A stretch of DNA of 64,000 nucleotides from Zychaea mexicana (taxonomy: Eukaryota; Mucoromycota; Mucoromycetes; Mucorales; Lichtheimiaceae), in assembly GCF_025766255.1 (NCBI RefSeq), contig NW_026516671.1, positions 186,001 to 250,000 of the forward strand. Direction: 5' to 3'. The notes under the pieces were generated by a model. That model was not told where the DNA came from, did no database searches, and saw only the letters and a program-made list of their open reading frames with translations. The position numbers and the translations under genes were made by a program. Shown here piece after piece: positions 21,821-34,500 of this stretch; position 1 is the stretch's first letter, and every line of letters begins with the position of its first letter.

Positions 21821-22627
21821 TTTGATCCTGGTGACAGAAGGCTGTTGAGTAGATAGAGCAGATGATGAGAGAAAGGAAAAAGAGAGATGCCACTAATTAT
21901 TTATGTAAGAAGTGAATAACGCTTTATTATACTCATTGATTTCGGGGAAAGTGAAAAACCAACCTTCATTGCAAGAAATAAACATACAACTTGTTAGCCA
22001 TTTTTTATGGACGATCATGTGAGGGTATTCTAGACACACACTCTCATCAAAGCAAACCGACGCCCACCTATTGGAGCTCTATTGTAGCATGTACATACAC
22101 AACAAGTTCAATATTGTGTTACAACAGTATTGATAGTTATTTAACATCTATAATCTTGTTTGTGCTATATCCTATTCCTTTGAATGTCGCAGTACGTACC
22201 AAAAGCGCCCTTGTCTACAGCAAACAAGTTTATGCACAATTATGTGAATACGTCATTTTACTGTACGATCGGCAACAGCCATTATATTAAGTGCGTTTAC
22301 ATTCAAAGTTAAAGGTTGTAAGAAAAAAAAGATTCCCATCCGCGGGTAAGTACAACACGTGCACAGAGTATTACCCGGATCTAGTTTTCGTGAAGATTTG
22401 ACAAGATACCTGCGTCGTTAAGCTACACGTGTGTACTTGCAATGCCGGCTCCCACACAATAGCAATAACATACGGCTGCAAGAAGCATGCATATGCTGTT
22501 CACTTGGCGTTTTATTATGCTCCATTATCATGGTATTACTTTCTTTTTCTTTCTTTGGTCAAACGTTTTCTTCACTTCGGCCAAGGTATTTTTACTCACA
22601 AGGACTTTCGCTAATCGTTCATGATTA
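21821..22627. other. intergenic, no gene seen
   Basis: AT-rich with scattered short frames. The first 100 bases beyond 21820 are the presumed promoter of the RRM-like gene. Confidence 0.4.
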
Positions 22628-24752
22628 TTGAGGAAGAACTTTTTTTTTGTTGCAGCAAAAAATGCATACTACGGCAAATTTGCTACTACGTTTAGATTGA
22701 CTCTGTGTCTGGTTGTTGAAGGCTTTGTTCATCTTATTTCCTTGATCGAAGATCGTATGATAGTAGCATTGTTGGACTATGTCTACTACTACGCTCAGAC
22801 CCTTGTACGACAGACGATCAAGAAGCAAAGTCATCATCATCATCACCAGTAGTTTGTCCAGTAATAGCACGTCTATTCCAGACATAAGAATCACGGTTGA
22901 CGACGTATATGCAGCTGTACCTCTACGGGCTCTACCAGAATTGAGCTCACCGGCACACGATATTGTCAGTCTTTATGGTATACAATGCCGCAAATTATAC
23001 ACGTGTGTTTATGGATATCCTACCACATATCTATGGACCTGCTAACAAGAGGAATGATGGCAGAAAAAATACTGCCACAATAACAGAGGAAGATATTTGC
23101 AACTTCTCAAGTAACTCGACAGTCGTTCGCGATTACGCCCTTAAGACCTTTCGCACGATCGACCTTGCAGAGGTTGAAGTTGCGACTACGCTTTATAAAA
23201 ATTGGTTTTGCTAATCTATCAAGATCAAGAGTAAATGCGTCAGCAATGTATTTTCTGCAACTGTTGAAATAGGAAGATGATGAATAACACATCGTTTATT
23301 CCGCCTTATATTGTATGATTTAGTCTATGCCTACAGCCACCCAAAGCCGATACCAACGTTACAGTCAACTGCACTCGAGTGGAAACAAATATGGCGTCTT
23401 GAAGGAGCGCATCATCTCGCGGTGAACTTTTATGCTGTTCTATTTTTCTAAACTTAATATGAATAATTATCTACTAATCATAGCACTCGGATATGTCTTG
23501 ATGCATCGATCACTTGTTAGCACGCCGCCTATGTTGCCTATCAATCCGAATGATCATACTCAAATTGTGTCGCTACCAGAAAGACTTCGAGTGCGACTTG
23601 CAGCAATTCCCAAAGCTGACAAGCAAGTATGCAGGAATTTTAAGAGATCACAGCTCCCTTGGTCGATGCGATTTTAGCAAAAACAAAAGGTGTGTTTAAA
23701 AAACGAGCAAGTATACGGGCTACCTTTTAATGCCTATTATTCAAGACGAGACTATTAATGCTGAGATATTACCTGAGGAAAACCATGTAACAGCATACGC
23801 TTCGACGTCGATGAGCACTATAGCTATTCCAAATATCCTCGATGGGATCACAGTGAAGCTTTGCCTCAGATTCGGGGTGCGTGCAATTGGAATACAATTG
23901 TACCCAATGAAATTACTTTTGGACCAGCATTTAGCAAGGTCGCTATCTCAAGACTTCCTTATGCTCGCAGTATCCTTTCTATCCAGCCCGAACTAATAAG
24001 TGTGTATCACCGTGATCAGATATCGATACTGCCGAGCACTGTTCCTGTATTATTCGTGGCTCAATAATATTCCGTAAGAAACTCGAGCCCGGCGAAAGTA
24101 GCGACCTGTTTATTGTCACTGGTGCGCTTTTAGAGAGACTACAGAGATCTGATATAGACGAACCCACGGTTAGTCACCTATGGGAGTTGGATACATTAGA
24201 AAAAAGATTGGGCAGCAGGTAAGTTTAACGCTTTTATATTATGCAACTTTCATATGTCTAAAATTTACTAATTAATATCATATAGATACATAAAGGTATA
24301 AAGCTATTGCTCAGCGTTCATTCCATCATGCGAAAATACTGAATTTGCATTCGAAGCACATTTGCAATATATCATCGCACAATTCGACCGGACGACTGAT
24401 GAGCTTCAAGGGTTTGTTGTGATGCATGACATGGGAGGTTTAGACGCATATAACGAAACACTGAAAGACGATATGCGGCATTGACTTGGAGCTGTTTACC
24501 CCGGATGACTACGACACTGTTCCAACAATAGACAGAGTATACAATGCACTCTATTTTACGACCATTTATCTACATCTCCAACCTCTTATCCGCACACTGT
24601 ATATTATGCATAATGATGGATATGGCTGGCAGCAAGTGCGCAAAGACTAGCTAGTTCCATTATATCACAGTTATTTTGTGGAGCAAGATATCATACCTAA
24701 CAAAGGCATCCTAAAATCAGCTATGGCTGGAGTGATTAGAAAGATATTTTAA
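22628..24752 (+). pseudogene. decayed protein-coding gene of unknown family
   Basis: Coding-like blocks follow one another on the plus strand but keep changing frame. They include about 22779-22975 (VDDVYAAVPLRALPELSSPA), 23000-23205 (TITEEDICNFSSNSTVVRDY), 23640-23715 (EITAPLVDAILAKTKG), 23890-24020 (NEITFGPAFSKVAISRLPYA), 24030-24220 (KLEPGESSDLFIVTGALLER), 24310-24480 (FEAHLQYIIAQFDRTTDELQ) and 24480-24645 (FTPDDYDTVPTIDRVYNALY). At 24221 a good GTAAGT donor and an ATATAG acceptor flank a 60-70-nt intron, so the ancestor was spliced nuclear coding DNA. An in-frame TAA follows that intron, and further breaks lie near 22965, 24020 and 24480. I recognise no family. A captured viral or element gene is possible but unsupported. 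Confidence 0.5.
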
Positions 24753-24766
24753 ATTTACTGGGAGGA

Positions 24767-26650
24767 CACTACAAAAAATAGGTAGTATCATCATGATGAT
24801 ACCTTATTGATACCTTAATGATATCATATTGAGTTTTGGAGTACGAACAAGGAATCAATTTTTGATATCTGAGCTATGCATCAGAGTATCAAAATGTTCA
24901 GTTGTCGAAAATCAACAATTTGATTTTCTCAATATCAACATTTGACTATTTAGATATCAACTTTTGATTCTTAGGTTATCAACATTTGATTTTTCAGATA
25001 TCATAATGGTATCAACAACTATAGCTTCCAATAGAATCGCAAGTATTCAACAGGCGTTTCTGGCCATATCCAATTACATTGCTGTTTTAAAGCTGATGAC
25101 TCTCATAATATCCAATAGAAAGAAAGATTTAAAAATATTTGATAGGGAAACAGTGGTTTATTTGATATATATGATACTATAATACAGCACTATACTATAT
25201 AATACATACTATATGGATACTATAACATTCATGGGATGTAGAATACACCACGTCTCATGTTTTACTTACCGCCATATTAATATCACAACTTGAGATAAAA
25301 ATATAATGGTTAGAATACTAGACAGCAAGATTCAAATGGAGCTAGACAGATGACGGGCAATAGTGAAAAGCGATACTAAAGATAATGACAATCAGTTATA
25401 TATAGTGGAAAAAGCAGAGCATAAAGGAAAGGCCATCTTACGGTTTGTGGTCGTTAGTGGTAACAGATCTTTATAACTATCGAAGCATTGAGTAATTAAG
25501 TGACAGTCAGAAATAAGCATATTATAGTATGATAGAGCAAGACGAGACCATCACGCTTACCAATTGAATGGGGATTACCGGCAGACAGTCAAGCAGTGGT
25601 GGTATGGAAGTAGTAAGCAAGGGATACCTTGCACCGAGAGACGCGTAATCTCTATCTATGTTACACAATTCTACGGAAGGAAGCCAAGCATGGGAGTTAG
25701 CAACATGATGGGCGTTTCAAGTAGTTTTTAGCAACAAAATCAGCGTATAAAACAGCAAACTGTTATGAAAGGAAATGGCTTACCAGAGCATAAAGATACT
25801 TCGTACGAAATGAGAGAGGTGCCGATGAGTATCGAACGTAAAAATTCGTGTTAGTTTGACACTGCTTAATAAAACGTGCATATAAGAGTGAGTCAATGAG
25901 GTTATGGACAAAGGCATTGATAATATATCACTTATAAACACACACTTCATTAAGATTTCTTTACCTTTTGCACAATGGCGGCGCGAACCAAAAGTAAATG
26001 CAAGCAGGAAGTAGAACCATAAAGAAACATAAATTGGAAAGAAAGAGTGTTTTGATCGCTCATCGTTCTCAGATCTAAATAATGTGATACCTTAAATGTC
26101 AACATCATGACCATTAACGTATACAAAAACCGTATCCACGATGATAGTGTATACACCTTGTGGATCAGGAAGAGAAGGTCTGAGCAGACGACATTGCCAG
26201 ATGCAGCCTCTTCATGGGTCTTCATTTTTGATGAAAATTACTTTTTCTATTTACTTTTTCTTGAGAAGCGCTTTACATTTTTAGATAGAATGCTTAGAAA
26301 TACTTTTGCTGTACGTTTTACTACTAAAAAATAGAGGCGATTTGTGGTTGATTTAGATTGATCATCATATAAAGTGTCGATGTTGCTGGTCGGTTTTGAA
26401 AAGAGCTCTGAAGGTTGAGAGTACACCCGTGACCATTAGAGAGATTGCTTTTTTTGCACTGAGTGTTTTGTCTTTTACTACTGCGCTGACTATTAAAAAA
26501 TAATTGAGTAGATACCAAGAAATTTTATCCTAATGATACTAGGAGTATCAAAAAAATGTTGATACCTTATTGATACCATGTTGAGACCCGTTATGATATC
26601 TGAGTTATTAAAATTTAATACCTTATTGATACCCCTTATTTTTTGCAGTA
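24767..26650. mobile_element. DNA-transposon-like element with terminal inverted and subterminal repeats, non-coding
   Basis: Left end at about 24767 reads CACTACAAAAAATAGG. The right end, read inward on the minus strand from about 26650, is TACTGCAAAAAATAAGG. Just inside both ends are dense GATATC/GATACC units. GATACCTTATTGATACC occurs exactly at 24798-24814 and 26561-26577, and its 16-base core again at 26618-26633. The left subterminal zone runs to about 25015 and the right from about 26520. Such subterminal arrays are typical transposase-binding sites in CACTA- and hAT-like elements. No transposase frame lies inside, so it is probably a non-autonomous derivative. The exact termini and target-site duplication could not be fixed. 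It sits 15 bp downstream of the decayed gene. Confidence 0.6.
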
Positions 26651-27923
26651 GGAAGAGGAGGCAGCTTGTTTGGGTAATAGTATACAATACTAGTGAGTAA
26701 TTTCTGATAGGGTATTCGTTCATTAGTACCCAACTTGATTCTTGCTCGTCCTCAAAGATCTGACATGAATAAAACAAAACTAAAGCAGTTGCTGCAGGTT
26801 ACCACAACTATCCATTCTGCAAATATTTGCTTCCTTTTTACCTTAATAGCCGGTAGCCGGTAATACTATTTTACCGAAAAGCAAGGTCTTGCTCGGCTAA
26901 AAAAATTTAACGTCAGAAAAATCAAAGCTTCGGTTTCCAGCTGTGAGCGCTGGAATCCTTCAAAGGAACGCGGAGAATCAGGGTTCCTGTGTATATAAAC
27001 CGAATGACAGATGATGATAACCTTTCACAACTGAATGTAGAGTTATGTTGAATCCTATGTAATTAAGACTACAACGGTATCTGATGCATCTCGAACTTTT
27101 AGGCATCGTTTCGTTCTTGCTTTATTTTTGTCGTTTTCTCTCCTCAAATAATCGCGTCATCTGATAATCTGCTTCTTCAGTTGTGCATTGTGATAAACCT
27201 GCTCGAGGCGCTTGCTGATCCGTCAAGTATTTCACTTACAATAGCATTATGCATATACAAAAATGTTGTCAGAGTAAGTCGAATCAATGATGCGGCGACA
27301 CAGATGCAATGCGTTATACGCCCGTAATATCAAAGTACCACCAACTTTAAATTACTTGTGCACATTTAGTTTTACTTATTAGCAATCTGTTATGGAATTG
27401 TGCTTTTTTCATATACTACTTGTCTCCACACCAAGATACGATCCGCAATCCATCAGTGATTATAAACTCATTCCTCGGTCTATTTGTAGAGAAGTAGACA
27501 AAAGAGGTCCAAGATAAAACAATCCAATATGATATCATAAATATCTGTATTTGAACAACTCTTTCGATATGTTTCTATTGCCAATGCAGTTGTCTGTGCA
27601 TTATATATGAAGTTTTGCTTAATCTCCGTGCTCATTCTTGTCATAAGTTGAATAATACAGAACAACTCTTTCAAAAGAAAAAGAAAAGTTAGGCTCAATA
27701 AAAGCTTACCATTGTACTTGCACATCATAAAGAAGCCTATCAAAGCTACTTATTGTATACCGATGGATGGACAGCAGAGGGAAAAACGCGTCTTTGTATC
27801 CAAGCGCGCGGCGCGTCACGAGCATTTAATTTTTGGATCTGCGAAGGGGAAAAAAGAGGCATGAGAGCGAGCGGTTCCTCTTTGTTCTTGTATAACCTAC
27901 CGATTCTTTTTTTTTAAAAATCA
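26651..27923. other. intergenic upstream of kinesin-5
   Basis: No gene seen. Roughly the last 150 bp before 27924 include a poly-T tract and form the presumed promoter and leader of the kinesin gene. Confidence 0.45.
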
Positions 27924-30900
27924 ATGCTTAACGACAGTACTCGAATAGGCATGAACAACAGCAACACCAGGCGATCTTCAGGTTCGCTTAATCGACGCTC
28001 GTCAGAAAAGCCAAGGATCGTTAAAAAGCCTGTGGAAGAAAAAGGAACCAACATTCAAGTTGTTCTGCGATGCCGGTTAGATCCGCCCTCCTTTTCTTAT
28101 CACTATGATACAACACATACAGCCCAGCTGAAAAACTCATTCCATAATCGAACAACGATATACACATACGTTTATATTTTAGAGGACGTAACGAACAAGA
28201 AATTGCTGCCAATTCACCCGTCATATTAGAAGCCAAGCGTCGTCGCGATGTTGTGTTGAGAAACACTGGCAAAGACAAAGATTATTCCTTCGATCGTGTA
28301 TTTGGACCTGAATCAACCCAAGAAGAGATTTACGGTGAAGTAGCGCAACCCATTCTTGATGAAGTGCTCATGGGGTAACGTAACTGTGGCAACAAGAGCA
28401 AGCCGGTTGACTAGGGAACCTCTAAAAAGAAAGTATTATTCACGTTGTCGTTATTGTTATGATTGTAGATACAACTGTACGATCTTTGCATACGGTCAAA
28501 CTGGCACGGGAAAAACGTAATACTCAAAAAACTTAAAGACCTGATTTTCCCGCCACCTCATATTCCTTGTTACAATACTAACCCAACTTCCAACATGTAG
28601 ATATACCATGGAAGGCGAACTCGAAGAAAGACATGGACGATTGACGCCACGTGCGGGTATCATTCCTCGCGCCATCTATAAACTATTCGAAACGCTCGAT
28701 GCACAACACGCAGAATATTCAGTCAAAGTCTCATTGATCGAACTCTATAACGAAGAATTACGAGACTTACTCAACAATGACGATACGCGGACGCTACGGA
28801 TTTTTGAGGATCAAAGTGGATCAGGCGTAATTGTTCAAGGCATGGAAGAATCCATCATATCAAGTGCAGCAGAGGCATTGACTATTATGCAAGAAGGCAG
28901 CAAAAACCGAAGCATCGCTTTTACAAAATGCAATGAAAAATCGAGGTATGATACATCAATGAAATGATATTGTGCGCACGTTGGATTCCCTCTAATATGT
29001 ATTTTATTCTGTTTCCTAAAAAAATTAGTCGTTCCCATTGTATCTTCACGCTAACTGTTCATATCAAAGAAATAATACCTGGCGGTGAAGAAGTACTCAA
29101 GGTGGGAAAGCTGAACTTGGTGGATCTGGCTGGTTCGGAAAACATCAATCGATCAGGCGCTGAGCATGCACGAGCAAGAGAGGCTGGTATGATAAACCAA
29201 AGTTTGCTGACTCTCGGTCGTGTCATCAATCATCTTGTCGATCATTCGCAGCATATTCCGTACAGGTAGTGATTATCTCTCCCCCGTCATTTAGATATCA
29301 TACTGGGCTTATTGATTATACTGATTCATATATACGTATGTAGAGAGAGCAAGTTGACAAGATTACTAAAAGATTCTCTTGGTGGACGAACAAAAACATG
29401 TCTAATAGCGACAATTTCAGTATGCAAGATGAATCAGGAGGAAATCATCAGCACGCTGGATTATGCTAAAAGAGCAAAGAATATCCGAAATCGACCCGAG
29501 GCGAACCAGCGCATGTATCCCAAAGTTCTTCTCCGTGAATATGAACAGACGATCGAGCGACTCAAAGCTGACTTACAGGTAATTTATAACATTAATAATG
29601 TTTCTTGGCATAGCGGTCCATTGTGGAAAAGTGCAGCTCTCTTACTGTATACGATTTCAGGCATCACGAGAACAAAAGGGCGTCTATTTATCACAACAAA
29701 CATACAGCATGCTTACCGACGAGAATCAAAGCAGCAAAGACCGCGTGGTGGAGCTGACCAGAGATATTGATGGGTTACGGGACTCACTACGTGAAAGAAC
29801 CAAAGAGCTTGATGAAAAAGCAGACTTATTGTTTGGAAAGGAATCCGAACTTGCGCAAGTACAAGTAAGTATTCATACACAATAGATATTGGTGTTGGAT
29901 TTTGTTAAGAGGAAACCATCCCTTTATTAATTGCTTTTTGACGTATCAAGAATAATCTAAAGACGCTGGATCGGAAATTAGGTGAAAGCATCGCAGAGTT
30001 CACTGAGCGGATGGAACAGGTATGAACAAGCAAAGGAGAAGGGTACACATACGAAGAAGGAAGCTAATATAAACTTGATATGAATCCTGTTGATCTAGTA
30101 TACGAACCACACAGAAAAATCAATCGATGGCATTATACAGTCTTTGGAACAAAACTCGGATGTGATGCAAGCACTGGTTCGAGAGGGTGTTCGCGCCCAG
30201 AACGAATTCTCAGATAAAATGGAAAAAATTCGAAGCAAGTTACGAGACCAGGCGCAACAAAAGAAGGAATGTGCTGAGAAAGAAGTAACCAACTTCTTCA
30301 GCTCTTTTGAAAAAGAATTGGAAGGACTCGTTGGAAATGTAAGTTATCTTCTATCACTTAGCTTTGGCATTTTAAGAGCTGCTGATATGATATATATCTT
30401 TGGCTCATATTCGCATATATTGTATAACAGATCCGTACGATCGAAGACCACTTTACCCGAACATACAAACAACATGTGGAAGACGAACGACAACATATAG
30501 AAACACAAAACACGTCAGTAACGAAAATCCGTGATACAACGATAACAAGCATGTCCGACGAGGTATCTAGAGTGCTGCATATCTCTGGGAGGGATGTAAT
30601 GAAAGTTAGAAATTAACTGTTCTGTGTAATGTTACACATACTCTCTCTTGATGCTACATTAGAAACAACGCGTAAAAAAGCACTACTCGATGGTGCAGAA
30701 TTTTATATCCAATGAACGAGGAAAGGAAAAGGATGCAGAAGCGGGTTTGATGATCTCAATCAACAAAATAGTATCAGAATGGAGAAAGCAAAGAGCTCAA
30801 CGACTCGAAAGCTCCTTAAGAGACTTACAAAGCTCCTTCAAGGACAATGCGCATGATATCCTTTTTATTGTTATCATCATCCCCTCGATATATAACTATC

Positions 30901-31435
30901 TCACTAACGACATTATGCATACGTACAAAATCTTAATCCTTAACTTACTGCTTTGTTTTTCTCTTATCCACCTCTCGAAAGTTTCCAGGACGACTTTAAT
31001 TCAATGATCGAGTTAACGATTCAGAAAAACACCAACCGATTAACGGATGTAAAGGCCGCTCAAGATGATATTTATCGCCAACAAAATATGTTTGAGGATG
31101 TAAGTACTTGAGGGTCCCCTTTTTGTTCTTGACACATTTTAATAAATGGAGAACTTGATGTGTGGAGATGGATAAATGTTTATTATTGGATACTGATCTG
31201 GGATGGTGGAATTTCATGTCTTTCCTAGATAAACACCAATATCTCTACATTAAGGCAACAAGGCGAATCTCACCACAGTCAAGTACTGGAGGGTCTCACT
31301 GCTGGCCAGTCGATGGTTACATCTACTTGCGATGAAATAAGCCAAGCACGGTCATTATCAAGGAAAAGACCTCTCCTAGATGATTGCACAAATGTGTCAA
31401 AATCATCAAAACAACCGAAAACTACCGACTTGTAA
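27924..31435 (+). CDS. cut7: kinesin-5 (BimC/Cut7/Eg5) mitotic motor
   Basis: Thirteen exons: 27924-28075, 28183-28374, 28469-28516, 28601-28945, 29029-29265, 29344-29578, 29661-29864, 29951-30019, 30099-30338, 30431-30562, 30663-30855, 30972-31099, 31229-31435 (793 aa, every phase agrees). Kinesin-5 tetramers slide antiparallel microtubules to separate spindle poles. The motor domain (about 43-395) shows the P-loop GQTGTGKT (intron inside), NEKSSRSHC switch I and NLVDLAGSE switch II, then a neck and long coiled coil. Family assignment rests on the motor sequence, including [15 protein letters not shown] and the N-terminal motor position. The tail is shorter than in most kinesin-5s, and a clear BimC box was not found; the end reads [13 protein letters not shown]. 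Intron 11 is a U12-type AT-AC intron. Confidence 0.93.
30856..30971 (+). other. U12-type (AT-AC) spliceosomal intron in the kinesin-5 gene
   Basis: No GT donor suits this exon end. Instead the exon ends CATG and the intron begins ATATCCTTTT, the consensus U12 AT-AC 5' site. ATCCTTAAC at about 30936-30944 matches the U12 branch-point consensus TTCCTTAAC at eight of nine bases. The first AC or AG suitably beyond it is the AC at 30970-30971. Joining 30855 to 30972 restores the frame exactly (phase 1: [10 protein letters not shown]). The branch-to-acceptor distance, about 27 nt, is longer than the usual optimum. Confidence 0.8.
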
Positions 31436-31565
31436 ATAATAATAAAAACCTCCATCCAAACTTGTTTTTTTAACGTTTACATTTATTACTCTTTGTGCAC
31501 ATAATCGTGATAAACCTTTTACTAGCTAGTTTCATAATTCTTTGGATGCTGATGCTGTACAGCTA

Positions 31566-34500
31566 CTAAGACTTGGACGTTTGCTTGCCATTTCCTTTGG
31601 TTGTCTGTTAAAGAAAAATAAATTATGAGGATTTGAGTCTGTGTCCTCCCTCAATGGTTGTTAAAAGCGCGAAAGATATCACGATATATACTTTGTATGG
31701 ATCTGATCCTGCGATCAGGGCTTGCATCTCCTTTTCGACGTCATCGTCAGAATCAATGGCGATAGGCTTGTCAGTTGGTAACTATATGTAATTACATATC
31801 TTTGGAAAGTAAGCGCATGATAGAGATTTTTGTAAACATTTGCCTTATAGCCGCACCTTTTTCTTCGTCAGAACCTATACAAGCAATGTGGTTTTAGCTC
31901 GTCAAGAAAAGATGTATAGTTCCTCTTTATTATTGTTGTCACAGTTACTTCTTCCAAGTTTACGTACCCGTTTTCGACGTTTTCTCAATGGCTCTTCGCA
32001 CTGGAAATCATCCAATTCTCTGCCACTATCCACTTCTGATTTGATCTTGTAGCTACAACAACAACAGTAAAACAGTGATTGTATATATAGCAATGTTAGT
32101 TTATTAAAGTCATACCAATGCCATAGCTACAGAATACTTAACGATGTATGACTGATGAAAGAATTAAATGGATAAACGCATACATACCTTACATTACGCA
32201 ATGTCATTCCAGAGCTACCAGCCCTTGGTGCTGATCCCTGTCTTTGCTGCTGCTGCTTCTGGCCATTGGTCGCATTACTTGGAGTTTCTGTTGCTGTTGG
32301 TCCAGTATCTTTTCTCTAGCATTATTTGCTGTCAGACAAATAGTATATGACTGTTATAAATGAGCACAGATCATTGCGTACTTTACTAGAAGATGAGGAC
32401 GGTCGTGATCTGTTAGTCTCTTGTCGTGATTGTTGCTGTTGCTTCGTAACAATGGCAGAAGAACGAGCCGTCAGGCTTGTGGTACTCTTGTTGTTAGGAG
32501 GTGGCGATGGTGATACTGTAGAAGTGCATAGCTCATTGAACCGGTCTTCTAGCAGCTGAAAACTGTAAAAGAATTGGCAATATCAGTATGATAATTATAA
32601 TTGTCAAGCACATAGCGAGCAAGCAATAGCGAGTAGCAGAAGGTCGAGATTATATAACCATTACCGTTCCTTTTCTTGAGCAAGTTCCTCAGCTAATGCA
32701 CTATTATGACACATCAGGGTCATATTGTCTTGTTTCAACTGCTCGTTTTCCGAATCATGTCTAGTAGAAAACTAAAGGTCAAGCTTTTGACAAGGACAAC
32801 CACCAAGTATAGTACTAGTATAAATATAACTTTAGTGCTGCTTACTTTGCTTTGGAATTCGTAAGCTCGTTTTGAAGTTTCTAAATATATTAAAAACATA
32901 AAATATTAAACATAGAGGCACGAACTCATATTTTGGATTGAATAGCACGACAAAATTGATGGAAATTGCAGCTGGATAGTCTAATACCTGCACCTCTCTT
33001 TGCAATTCAATGATTGCTTCTTGGTAGCTCTTGGATTTTTCCGCATACTGCTCGTTTACTTCATTCAATCTACACCGCATACAATCGTAAAAGTTAGCTG
33101 ATATTGTCATTGTCATAGATAATCAACTGCTGCGTACTTTTCTTGAAATTGGTGAGCAGCCATCGACTCGTGCTCGGCACCTGCTGTTTGCTGATCTTGG
33201 CCAAATTTTTCAAGCGTTTTTTCCAATTCTGTGAAGCTACAGCAATAGACAAGCAAAAAGATACATCAGCAAAAATGCCATTTTAGCTATTCGGGTGTAT
33301 ATATAGCTTGAAAGATAAAGAAACAAACAAATCAGTATATATGAGCCAGACACATGGTACTTACATTGTTTGCATGTCAGACAGCCGTCTTTTCAATCCA
33401 GCACACATTTCTTCGCTAGTGCTGATTTTTCCCTTGAGCTGTTGCAATTCTGTTCGCATGCTGGACAGTTCTTGGTTCGTTTGATCTGCACCCTTGCGGA
33501 TATCTTCAATCACGCTCACATATGTCTGGCTTTCTGCATTCAATTGTTCTATACATAGAGTGGGGACAGTTTAATCATCTGACCAGCGCAACATATATAT
33601 GATGGTTCGTATACAGCTAATTGATATATGGCTACATACCACATTTGGAGCGCTGCGCTTCATATTCTGTTGACAAAGAAAGCGTCGATGTCTTCAACTC
33701 TTTATGTTCGAATTGCAGGGCAACAAAGCTCATATCCAGCTCGTTGTACTTGCGCTTCAAGCCATCCAATTGGTTCCGTACTAAAGATGGGAAAGCATTA
33801 AAAGTGCCAAAAGGGAGACTGTCGTCATTGTAATGGAAGGAGCGCTATAAGAAGGAGTTCAAGGTAGTCGCATACGTACGTTGATTACAATAACGCTGTT
33901 CAAAGTCTTTAAACGCTTTGGCATTAGTCATTTTGGTTTGCGTGCAACTTCGTGCAAGCTTTTCGAGATCCCCCATGACGCAGTTGAATGCTTCATATCG
34001 ACCACGCAAGCTGTGCACGCTATACATTGTAAAAGTGTACCATTTATCCCCCTTCAATTAGCACTTGACACTATTTAGTGGAACACAAATGAAAAAAAGA
34101 GAAACAGATAATCGTATTACATACTTATGATCGAATTGATGTTGTCTGGAAAGCATAGTTTCTATCCAATGCGTCAGATCGTTGACCCGACCTTCATTTT
34201 CTTTAATTGTGCACTGCTGCGAGTTCAAACTTGTTTGTAGCGTTCTGATCTGATTGGTTGCTTCATCATATTTTTGCTCTTGATTAGCGAGTTTTGCTTT
34301 GCATGCGCGTGTCAATTGGTCGATTTCATCATCTTTATCAGAAATTGGCTGTTGCTGATGCTTGTGGTGTTCATGGTGATAGTAAGGAGGAACCGACGGG
34401 CTATCATCATACTGTCGTCGTACTTGTTGCTGCTGTGATGATGGGGCAGACAAGGACTGCTGTACGGACCGACGACCTGTGCTGTTAACTGTGGTCATGC

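Noticed and set aside
23970..23990. GTATCCTTT inside the decayed gene, a second possible U12-type donor.
   Set aside because: No U12 branch-point sequence follows at a suitable distance, and the surrounding frame reads through as coding-like sequence.
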